Positions 58,184 through 64,000 of a stretch of DNA of 64,000 nucleotides are shown piece after piece (position 1 is the stretch's first letter; each line of letters begins with the position of its first letter). The notes under the pieces are model-generated. The model was not told where the DNA came from, made no database searches, and saw only the letters and a program-made list of their open reading frames with translations. Source of the stretch: Streptomyces sp. NBC_00239. Its GTDB lineage: Bacteria > Actinomycetota > Actinomycetes > Streptomycetales > Streptomycetaceae. The stretch lies in NCBI RefSeq assembly GCF_036194065.1, contig NZ_CP108096.1, forward strand, positions 124,001 through 188,000. Direction: 5' to 3'. A program made the translations under genes and the position numbers.

Positions 58184-59480
58184 GCCGGTCAGCAAGGACC
58201 ATCCCGGCCGGATACGCCCGGGGCCGGGCACAGAGCCCGGCTCCGGCGAGACCCGCACCAGCCAGCTCTCAGGGCTGTTGACCTGCGATAACGCAGACCA
58301 CGACGAAGAGTTCATCCGCATGCTGATCTACCTCGCCCTGGAAGGCGAGCGGATCACCGGAGCCTCCGAGGAGGGAGGGAACGTGACCACCGCAGATGAG
58401 AAGACCGACCCGTTCCACGTGCCGCTGCCGGATGAGGTGCCCGTACCCGCGGCGCACGCGGAGGCAGCAGGCCCTGACGGTGGCCAGGCGACGGCCAAGG
58501 CGTCGCCTCCAACCCCTGCCGACGCGGATGTAGACGCTCCCGTAGATGGTGTAGATGCGCAGGTCAGCGCCCCGGAAGCGGGTGTGCCGACCCCCCGGGG
58601 GAGCGGGGCGGAGCCTGCCATTCCGGCCATGCCGGCATCGCCGCCCGAGCCGCCGGAGAAGGACTCCGATTGGTGGCGCATCGACCGGGCCGGGCCGAAG
58701 CCCGAACCTGCTGCGCAGGGCGCGCCTCGCGAGACCAAGCAAGGCTGGTGGGACCGCCTCTACAGGGACCAGGACGCCGACCTCGACACCTACAGCGGGC
58801 ACGTCCTGACCGTGCCGCCCGGCAGCGGACCGGTTCTCATCGAGGTCCAGAAGACCCCCGAACCGGAGGCATCAGAGCCGGAGGAGGCCGAGGCCGGGGC
58901 CGGGGAGCCCGACGCCCGCCCGCAGGTCCTCGATGTCCACAAGCCGCAGCCGACCCTCCAGATCCGTACGCAGCCGGTGAAGCAGTGGCGCCCCACCCGC
59001 TTCTGGCGCGTCATCACCTTCAACGGGACCGCCGCCGCGGTCGGCTCCGCCATCGGGCTGAACGCCTACCTGTCCCAGTTCCCCCCGGCCGCCGTCGCCG
59101 CTGCCGGCGGACTGCTCGGGGCCGGCATGGCGCTCGGCTTCGGGTTCACGGCGTGGAAGGCCGCGGGCAGCGAGATGCTCGCGCCGTTCGTGCCGTTCGG
59201 CGCCCTGGGCCGCCTCGCCGCGGTCTTCGTCGCCGCCGAGGTCGGACGCCGCCTCGGGCAGGAACTCCTGCCGTACACCTCCGACATCGTGGCCCGCCAG
59301 GTCGGCCTGAACCAGAGCGACACCTCTCTGCTCGTCGTCGGCCTCACCATGTGCGGCGCCTCGGGCTGGCTGGTGTGGCGCACCCGCCACGGCGGCCTGC
59401 TCAAGCGCTGGCTGGCACGCATCCCGCTGGCCACTTCCCTGCTCGTCTGCGCGCTGTACTCCACCGGCCCTGTCATCTGA
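58176..59480 (+). CDS. membrane protein of the transfer-type operon (434 aa)
   Basis: ATG 58176 overlaps the DUF2637 gene by 8 bp. A better ribosome site (AGGGAGGGA) precedes GTG 58383, so the true start may be there. A long acidic Pro/Glu/Ala-rich cytoplasmic part is followed from about residue 290 by four hydrophobic segments ('AAAVGSAIGLNAYLS', 'AVAAAGGLLGAGMALGFGF', 'LLVVGLTMCGASGWLVW', 'IPLATSLLVCALYSTG'). No enzyme motifs; Spd-like by context. Confidence 0.65.
   Translation: MAEPVSKDHPGRIRPGPGTEPGSGETRTSQLSGLLTCDNADHDEEFIRMLIYLALEGERITGASEEGGNVTTADEKTDPFHVPLPDEVPVPAAHAEAAGPDGGQATAKASPPTPADADVDAPVDGVDAQVSAPEAGVPTPRGSGAEPAIPAMPASPPEPPEKDSDWWRIDRAGPKPEPAAQGAPRETKQGWWDRLYRDQDADLDTYSGHVLTVPPGSGPVLIEVQKTPEPEASEPEEAEAGAGEPDARPQVLDVHKPQPTLQIRTQPVKQWRPTRFWRVITFNGTAAAVGSAIGLNAYLSQFPPAAVAAAGGLLGAGMALGFGFTAWKAAGSEMLAPFVPFGALGRLAAVFVAAEVGRRLGQELLPYTSDIVARQVGLNQSDTSLLVVGLTMCGASGWLVWRTRHGGLLKRWLARIPLATSLLVCALYSTGPVI
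58530..58556 (+). repeat. GTAGAY repeat cluster
   Basis: GTAGAC, GTAGAT, GTAGAT at 58530, 58542 and 58551. The complementary string (GTCTAC, ATCTAC, ATCTAC at 61019, 61031, 61043, 12-bp period) appears in inverted orientation 2.5 kb downstream, at the other end of the membrane-protein genes. Confidence 0.35.
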
Positions 59481-59493
59481 AAGGCACCCACCC

Positions 59494-59967
59494 GTGACCC
59501 CCATGAACACCGTGCTCGCCGCACCCGCCTCCGGCGCCAGCTTCACCCAGGGCCTGGGAGCAGTCGGCCTCTCGTCCCTCGCGGCCGCCGGTTTCATCGT
59601 TCTGATCATCGCCATCCGCAACAAGTCGAAGATCACCAAGAAGTACTTCGACGACCGCCGCTACCTCGCCGGGCTCGCTGCCGTGATCGGCGTCCTGTTC
59701 ATGCTCGCTGGAGGGACCTGGAGGAGTCTGGCCGAGGGAGTCCACGGCACGGCAGCCTCGACCCTCACCGATCCGAACCTCATCGCTGGTGCTACGCCTG
59801 CCGGACTCGCCCTGGTCCTCGGCGTCATGGCCTTCCTGCCCGAATGGCAGCGGCGTCTTCCCCCGGCGTTCTTCGGCCTGAGCTTCGGCGTCGCGTGCGG
59901 CCTCGCGGGCGCGTTCTGGGGAATCCTCTTCAAGGTGACCGGCGCGTTCCTGGAGAAGCTGGCATGA
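59494..59967 (+). CDS. membrane protein, Spd-like (157 aa)
   Basis: GTG 59494. Four hydrophobic helices: 'VGLSSLAAAGFIVLIIAI', 'YLAGLAAVIGVLFMLAGG', 'AGLALVLGVMAFL' and 'PAFFGLSFGVACGLAGAFWG'. A small integral membrane protein typical of spread loci in Streptomyces plasmids. Coupled to the next gene by ATGA. Confidence 0.65.
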   Translation: MTPMNTVLAAPASGASFTQGLGAVGLSSLAAAGFIVLIIAIRNKSKITKKYFDDRRYLAGLAAVIGVLFMLAGGTWRSLAEGVHGTAASTLTDPNLIAGATPAGLALVLGVMAFLPEWQRRLPPAFFGLSFGVACGLAGAFWGILFKVTGAFLEKLA

Positions 59968-60992
59968 GAGCGCTGCTCAAGGAGATCAGCATCCCGTTCC
60001 AGGGCGGCAGGCAGACGCCGCGGCTGCTGCTCCTTCCGCTCCTGACCGGGTCGCGCCTCATTGCGTCGTTCCTGCTGCGCAGGGTGGGCCGGGTCGTCAA
60101 GCTCGGCTGGACGGCGGCCATGAACCTCGACGCCCCGCCGGCGAAGGCCGCCCCGGCCGCAGCGGAGCAGGGCGGCGACCCCGCTGACGACGACTCCGCG
60201 AGCAAGGCGGGCCCGAGCGCCACCAAGGTCTCCAAGAAGGCAGCGCATGCCGCTGCCGACGACGTGATCGAGCGGGTCGGGCTGGGCTGTCTGATCATCC
60301 TGTTCGTCGGCGTCGTCGTCGCGGGGCTCCTCTGGCTGTTCATGTGGCTCGTCTGGCCGCACATCGCCCCGTACGTACCGGTCAGCTGCACCGTGCTCGG
60401 GGTGGTGTGGGTGATCGGCGCGTGGATGATCGCTCCCCCGCTGCAGGAGACCACCACCCAAAATGATCATGAAAAATCTGCGGGGGAGCAGGAGCAGGAA
60501 TCCGACCAGGACCGGTTCGCCCGGTTGCTCGTCCGGTTCATCGTGGCCGCGGTCCGGGACGCAGCGCCGGAGCACATGGGCGTTCACATCGCCGAGCTCC
60601 TGGCGCGGCTCCAGCAGGAGGCGAAAGGCTTCGACAACTGGGAGCAGCTCCAGCTGCGGGAGTGGTGCACTGCCGCCGGCATCCCCGTCAGCAGGAACGT
60701 CCGCGCCAAGGGGAAGGGGCCCACCTGGGGGGTCCGCGCCGACGAGCTCCAGGGGGCCTTCGGCGCCTCTCTGGACGAGACGGTGGAGGCCCTCTCCCGA
60801 CCCGTCCTCCGGGCCCCGTCGGAGGGGTCCCCCGCCGCCCCCGTCCAGGCCGGGGAGGAGGGCCCCGCCGCACCCCTCCCCCCACCCCTCTCCGCACCCC
60901 CCGCCGAGGCCCCCGTTCCGGCCGGGCAGAGCACCCCCGTCCAGCCCCACCTCCAGGCTGTTCCCGACCCCTCCCCTGGCGCCGTCGCGTGA
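59964..60992 (+). CDS. membrane-anchored hypothetical protein (342 aa)
   Basis: ATG 59964 overlaps the upstream stop. Two hydrophobic helices around residues 105-150 ('LGCLIILFVGVVVAGLLWLF', 'VSCTVLGVVWVIGAWMIAP') are followed by a soluble domain 'DRFARLLVRFIVAAVRDAAP ... ELLARLQQEA ... LREWCTAAGIPVSRNVRAKGKG' with winged-helix-like character, and a Pro-rich tail. This soluble part is often seen in actinomycete mobile-element proteins. Function unknown. Confidence 0.65.
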   Translation: MRALLKEISIPFQGGRQTPRLLLLPLLTGSRLIASFLLRRVGRVVKLGWTAAMNLDAPPAKAAPAAAEQGGDPADDDSASKAGPSATKVSKKAAHAAADDVIERVGLGCLIILFVGVVVAGLLWLFMWLVWPHIAPYVPVSCTVLGVVWVIGAWMIAPPLQETTTQNDHEKSAGEQEQESDQDRFARLLVRFIVAAVRDAAPEHMGVHIAELLARLQQEAKGFDNWEQLQLREWCTAAGIPVSRNVRAKGKGPTWGVRADELQGAFGASLDETVEALSRPVLRAPSEGSPAAPVQAGEEGPAAPLPPPLSAPPAEAPVPAGQSTPVQPHLQAVPDPSPGAVA

Positions 60993-61171
60993 CCGTGCCC
61001 TGTGGGGGTGCAGATGCCGTCTACACCCCCATCTACCAGGGCATCTACCGCTCATCTCACCGTGATCGACAGGCCGTCGACACCTCCGTCTACGGTCTGT
61101 CGACACCACCGTCGACGGGCGGCGCCAGAACTGCACCGGCCTCTTCGCCGGCGGCGAGAAAACGCCCCTGA
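60989..61171 (+). CDS. possible 60-residue ORF
   Basis: GTG 60989 overlaps the upstream stop (GTGA), but the product is of low complexity (Ser/Thr/Pro/Arg) and is dominated by sequence encoding the GTCTAC/ATCTAC repeats. It may be translated by coupling or may simply be a repeat region. Confidence 0.3.
   Translation: MTVPCGGADAVYTPIYQGIYRSSHRDRQAVDTSVYGLSTPPSTGGARTAPASSPAARKRP
61019..61048 (+). repeat. RTCTAC repeat cluster
   Basis: Three copies with a strict 12-bp period (61019, 61031, 61043) and a further GTCTAC near 61090. Reverse complement of the cluster at 58530-58556. Confidence 0.35.
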
Positions 61172-61236
61172 CCATCCGCGGCCACGGCCTTCGCCCTCTA
61201 CGATCCGGGGACCACCGATCGGATCAGGAGGCGTCC

Positions 61237-61500
61237 GTGCCGTTCACGTACAACTGTCCGCCCTGCGGCACGGCATCCCGGCCTTACACCTTCCGCGCCG
61301 GCGCGGAAGGCCACGGCGTTCGTCACCGCCATCGGCGTCACGACGGTGACTACCCCGTGGGCGAATGCATCCAGCACATCGCCTGGGTCAACCCGCTCGC
61401 ACGCGCGGGTGTCTGGCGGCCCTCCCGAGGCGACGCCGTCGCCGCGGTGGTCGCCGGCCTGCTCGTTCTCTGGAGTGTCTGGCACGCGTTCACGAACTGA
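61237..61500 (+). CDS. small membrane protein with Cys pair (87 aa)
   Basis: GTG 61237 follows AGGAGG. N-terminal 'FTYNCPPCGTASRPYTF' is a possible zinc knuckle, the middle is His/Arg rich, and the C-terminus is a single hydrophobic helix ('AVAAVVAGLLVLWSVWHAF'). Its stop codon lies inside the 62-bp palindrome. Confidence 0.6.
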   Translation: MPFTYNCPPCGTASRPYTFRAGAEGHGVRHRHRRHDGDYPVGECIQHIAWVNPLARAGVWRPSRGDAVAAVVAGLLVLWSVWHAFTN

Positions 61501-61553
61501 CCCCGGTGGGCTGCACATCTCGCGAGATGTGCAGCCCACCGGGGTCAGTTCGT
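61492..61553. terminator. perfect 62-bp palindrome without spacer
   Basis: ACGAACTGACCCCGGTGGGC and the rest of a 31-base arm (61492-61522) are followed immediately by the exact reverse complement (61523-61553). It overlaps the stop of the 87-residue gene and closes the transfer-type operon. It works at least as a strong bidirectional terminator; its exact symmetry and length are unusual for that role alone. Confidence 0.7.
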
Positions 61554-61664
61554 TTCTACGTTCCGAACGCCCAGATTCCTGGCCCACCCGCCGCGGGCGG
61601 TGGGGCGCCGGCTGGGCGCCGACTCGGGCTGGGAGTGCAGTATCTGCCTCTCCGTCGCCGACGG

Positions 61665-62063
61665 TCAGGGCGCCAGCGGAAGATCATCCCGCAACGACTC
61701 CGGCAGCGGGTAGGCGGCGGCGAGCGCCTTGATGATCTCGTGTGCGGTCTCCCGGTCGGCCTCGGGATCCGCCTTCTCGACGAGCGCCCTGCCGTCCTCG
61801 TCGGTATCGACGCCGAAGAGTTCCGCGAGATCGTCCTGGAGGTCCTCGTCCCCGGTCTCGGCTTCAGCGTCGAGATGGGTGTCCTCGGCGCGCTGCTCTG
61901 CGTAGTGATGGACCCGCGTCAAGCTCGCCGGGTTGGCGGCCTCGCCGTTGATCTCGGTGCCGGTGGCGAAGACCGTCCGGTGGACGGGACCGTCCGACGG
62001 GATGAGCAGGGTCAGGACGGCGTCCTTGAGGGCGGTGCGGTCAAGGTAGACGCTGGCACTCAC
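61665..62063 (-). CDS. acidic hypothetical protein (132 aa)
   Basis: GTG 62063. A short beta-rich start ('SASVYLDRTALKDAVLTLLIP') is followed by a very acidic stretch ('LDAEAETGDEDLQDDLAELF') and a helical end. No domain recognised. 34 bp downstream of the next minus-strand gene, probably one transcript. Confidence 0.6.
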   Translation of the reverse strand: MSASVYLDRTALKDAVLTLLIPSDGPVHRTVFATGTEINGEAANPASLTRVHHYAEQRAEDTHLDAEAETGDEDLQDDLAELFGVDTDEDGRALVEKADPEADRETAHEIIKALAAAYPLPESLRDDLPLAP

Positions 62064-62097
62064 AGGTGGCCACCTCTCAGGTAAGGGGGCGGGCGGG

Positions 62098-62901
62098 TCA
62101 GCGGGTCAACTCGAAGGCCAGGTCCAGGCGGCGGGTGTGGTCCGGGGCCAGCAGGTCGCCCAGGCTCACGGTGGAGCCGAATCGGTAGCCGGCCCAGTCG
62201 GGGGTCATTTGAAGGAGCTCAGCCGTACGGGCGCGCAGCGCCTTCAGGCCGTGCGTCCACTGCTCGGCCGTGGGGAGCGTCTCCCAGGTCCGCTCGGCCT
62301 CCTCGTCGTCCAGGAACTCGCCGGCGGGTGTCCGCAGGCGGGCGTCCCACCAGGTGGGGAAGGGATCGCTCCAGGAGACGACGACGGGGTGGTCGTCGCG
62401 TTCGAGCAGGAGGCGCTGGACGTCGTGCCAGCCGCACTCCGGGCGGAACTCCCCCGAGGCCAGGCCCTGGGTGATGACGCCGGCCAGCCAGCGGCGATCG
62501 GGGCCGTCGACCCAGGTGTTGATCTCGCATTGGCCCATCAGGCGGGCGGCGAGGCGTAGCGGCTCGGTGCCGCCGTCCATCGCGGTGTTGAGGAGCAGGG
62601 TCAGGGGGCGGACCTGGTGTCCGCGGTAGTCGACGATCGGGTCGTCGAAGATGACGTTGTGCAGCGAGCGGGCGTACACGCCCAGCCAGCGGTACGGGCT
62701 CACCTGGCCGCCGAGCCGGATTTCCCTCAGCTCGTGGTCCTCGGGCAGCAGGTCGAACAGGGCGTAGGCCCGCTCGCCGGAGTCCGGGGAGTCGAAGAGC
62801 ACCCGGCGGGCGTGTTCGTGTATCAGGTTGAGGAGATGGGGGCGCTCGGGGCCGTTGAGGTGGGCGGAGCCGTGGGGGTCCTGAAAGCGGATGTAGCTCA
62901 C
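62098..62901 (-). CDS. hypothetical protein (267 aa)
   Basis: GTG 62901 (AGGA six bases upstream); the longer open frame to 63549 runs through the next gene and is not used. 'SYIRFQDPHGSAHLNGPERP' starts a mixed alpha/beta protein with many Trp and acidic residues ('DRRWLAGVITQGLASGEFRP', 'HPVVVSWSDPFPTWWDARL'). I do not recognise it; residue distribution suggests a soluble folded protein. Confidence 0.6.
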   Translation of the reverse strand: MSYIRFQDPHGSAHLNGPERPHLLNLIHEHARRVLFDSPDSGERAYALFDLLPEDHELREIRLGGQVSPYRWLGVYARSLHNVIFDDPIVDYRGHQVRPLTLLLNTAMDGGTEPLRLAARLMGQCEINTWVDGPDRRWLAGVITQGLASGEFRPECGWHDVQRLLLERDDHPVVVSWSDPFPTWWDARLRTPAGEFLDDEEAERTWETLPTAEQWTHGLKALRARTAELLQMTPDWAGYRFGSTVSLGDLLAPDHTRRLDLAFELTR

Positions 62902-62974
62902 GAGGAGTCCTAACGTCGGTGCGTGGGTGGGCAGGAGGCTGCCGGGGCGTTCGGATGCAGGTGGAGACGCGGGC

Positions 62975-63502
62975 CTACTGCCAGTCGAGGCCGGTGGAGC
63001 AGTTCGCGGGGAGCGGGGCGCCGCTGACGAGGTGGTGGACCAGACCCAGGCCGATCCGTACGCAGCCGAGTGCGGCTTCCTCGTCGGTCTCGCTGGCGAA
63101 GAAGCCCTGCGCCGCGGAAGCATTCTCGATCTTGTGCGCCTGCTCCAGGAGCTGGCTGCGGGTGCGCAGTTCGCCGCGGGGACCGTAGGGGCGGCGTACG
63201 AGCGCGGCGGCCTTGAGCAGGCGGAGCATTCGTGCCTCGGTGCGGAAGAACTGCTGGTAATGGGCCTCCCGGCTGTCTCGGGCTTGCCATCCGCGGCCGT
63301 GGATCGCCGCGTGGAGTTCGCCGCCTGTCGCGACGGTGCGCAGCGCGGACCGCAGGAGGAGGCTGCGCCAGGAGTGCTCGCGCAGGATGCTGCGCGTGGT
63401 GTCCCCGTCCGGGGCCTGCAGTGCGAGGGTGGTGAGGACCTGCTCGGCGCGCGCCAGGTCGGTGGCCCGGGTCGGGCGGGATGGGCGGTGCGTGGGCGGC
63501 AC
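62975..63502 (-). CDS. hypothetical protein (175 aa)
   Basis: GTG 63502. Helical throughout: 'DLARAEQVLTTLALQAPDG', 'SWRSLLLRSALRTVATGG', 'EARMLRLLKAAALVRRPYG', 'QLLEQAHKIENASAAQG'. No catalytic motif. Same strand and close spacing as the flanking genes. Confidence 0.55.
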   Translation of the reverse strand: MPPTHRPSRPTRATDLARAEQVLTTLALQAPDGDTTRSILREHSWRSLLLRSALRTVATGGELHAAIHGRGWQARDSREAHYQQFFRTEARMLRLLKAAALVRRPYGPRGELRTRSQLLEQAHKIENASAAQGFFASETDEEAALGCVRIGLGLVHHLVSGAPLPANCSTGLDWQ

Positions 63503-63621
63503 GGTGTCGGATCCCCTTCACGGTGATGTGGCGGCGGGTCGGGCGGCATCCGCGGTGCTGCGCCGGCTGCTGGCCTCGCAGTTCCTTGTACCAGTCAGGT
63601 CTGACAGCGGCGTCGGGCGGA

Positions 63622-64000
63622 TCAGTTCTTGGCCAGTGCGGGCCGGGTGTTCATCTCGAGGGCGGCGATCGCTTCCTTGGGGACGGGGATGACGCTCTCG
63701 ATCAGGGTCAGTGCGCGGCGCAGGGCGATCTGGCGCTGGGGGGCGTAGCCGCGCTCGTCGAGGGCGACGGCGAGGGCGGCCTGGGCCTGTTCGATGTTGC
63801 GGCGCTCGGCGGGCGGGAGGTAGCGGGCACCGGTCGTCCGGGCGTGGTGGTCCGCGCTCTTCCAGGCAAGGTCGAGTGCGGTGATGGTTTTGCGGTAGGC
63901 GTCGAGGGCTTCCGGGGCGGTGGAGATGCGGGCATCGCGCGCGGCGTCGAGGGCGTCGATGAGGCGCGCGGTTTGGGGGACGTTCACGTCGGCCAGGGCC
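63622..64000 (-). CDS. hypothetical helical protein (5' end may lie outside)
   Basis: At least 121 residues from GTG 63987, but the frame stays open to the window edge, so the real start may be further right. Sequence is helical ('AYRKTITALDLAWKSADHHA ... IEQAQAALAVALDERGY ... IALRRALTLIESVIP'). No domain recognised. Confidence 0.5.
   Translation of the reverse strand, partial: ALADVNVPQTARLIDALDAARDARISTAPEALDAYRKTITALDLAWKSADHHARTTGARYLPPAERRNIEQAQAALAVALDERGYAPQRQIALRRALTLIESVIPVPKEAIAALEMNTRPALAKN

Noticed and set aside
62902..63549. Extension of the 62098 gene to 63549
   Set aside because: It would overlap the whole 62975-63502 gene in another frame and is Arg/Pro/Ser shadow-like; GTG 62901 has a ribosome site.

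Overview
The window looks like a Streptomyces or close actinomycete accessory region, either a chromosome arm or a large plasmid. GC is very high throughout. Starts are ATG, GTG or TTG, genes are chained by ATGA/GTGA overlaps, and several genes carry the rare TTA leucine codon. Family content (a conservon, XRE/TPR regulators, an RsbW-like kinase, DUF2637/Spd-like transfer proteins) is typical of the genus.

Layout. (1) 1-4221: a 5'-truncated XRE/TPR regulator, a 2H phosphoesterase, a second HTH/TPR protein and a RibD-like deaminase. (2) 4269-6673, minus strand: an ATP-binding anti-sigma-like protein coupled to an aldo/keto reductase, plus two coupled small proteins. A 0.8 kb divergent spacer follows, with a mirrored palindromic operator element facing each way. 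(3) 7462-15980: a conservon (kinase-like CvnA, roadblock CvnB, DUF742 CvnC, GTPase CvnD) followed by GAF, acyl-CoA dehydrogenase-like, P450, two unknowns, a HAD phosphatase and a 29-residue membrane peptide. (4) 16144-19246: GH15 glycosidase, LuxR-type protein and an MFS stump fused in frame to other sequence. (5) 19243-24297: a resolvase-like protein, a small HTH protein and two tandem STAND NTPase/TPR proteins.

(6) 24462-44070 is the most remarkable region. An XRE regulator diverges from a nine-gene coupled operon: KsgA-like methyltransferase, nucleotidase-like phosphoesterase, TauD-like dioxygenase, two Dcd-like proteins, PIG-L deacetylase, WbqC-like protein, GT4 glycosyltransferase and a complete prolyl-tRNA synthetase. 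Directly after it, under its own promoter, lies a tRNA-like gene (34122-34196). It has the C1:G72/A73 acceptor signature of bacterial tRNA-Pro, but its anticodon loop lacks U33 and does not read proline codons. Then come a MurG-like glycosyltransferase, a HIT protein, a MoaA-like and a B12-type radical SAM enzyme, an MccF/LdcA-like S66 peptidase, a lysyl-tRNA-synthetase-like catalytic domain, an SDR, a WYL regulator and an HhH-GPD glycosylase. I read this as a probable undescribed pathway making a nucleoside or aminosugar peptide in which a dedicated synthetase/tRNA pair may supply activated proline (inference).

(7) 44337-48427: two tiny ORFs, an ABC exporter, a HIT protein, a decayed phosphotransferase and an EEP phosphatase. 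(8) 48719-53549: assorted small genes, including a doubled Phd/YefM-like protein, a secreted protein and a Nudix-DUF6624 fusion. (9) 53585-61553: a conjugative-element-like block. A GntR repressor with three AACCTGTC-GACAGGTT operators controls a promoter in front of small proteins, a DUF2637 membrane protein whose gene is packed with GTGAA repeats, and further Spd-like membrane proteins. It ends at a perfect 62-bp palindrome. No TraB/FtsK translocase, integrase or replication gene is visible here. (10) 61665-64000: four minus-strand hypothetical genes, the last possibly continuing past the edge.
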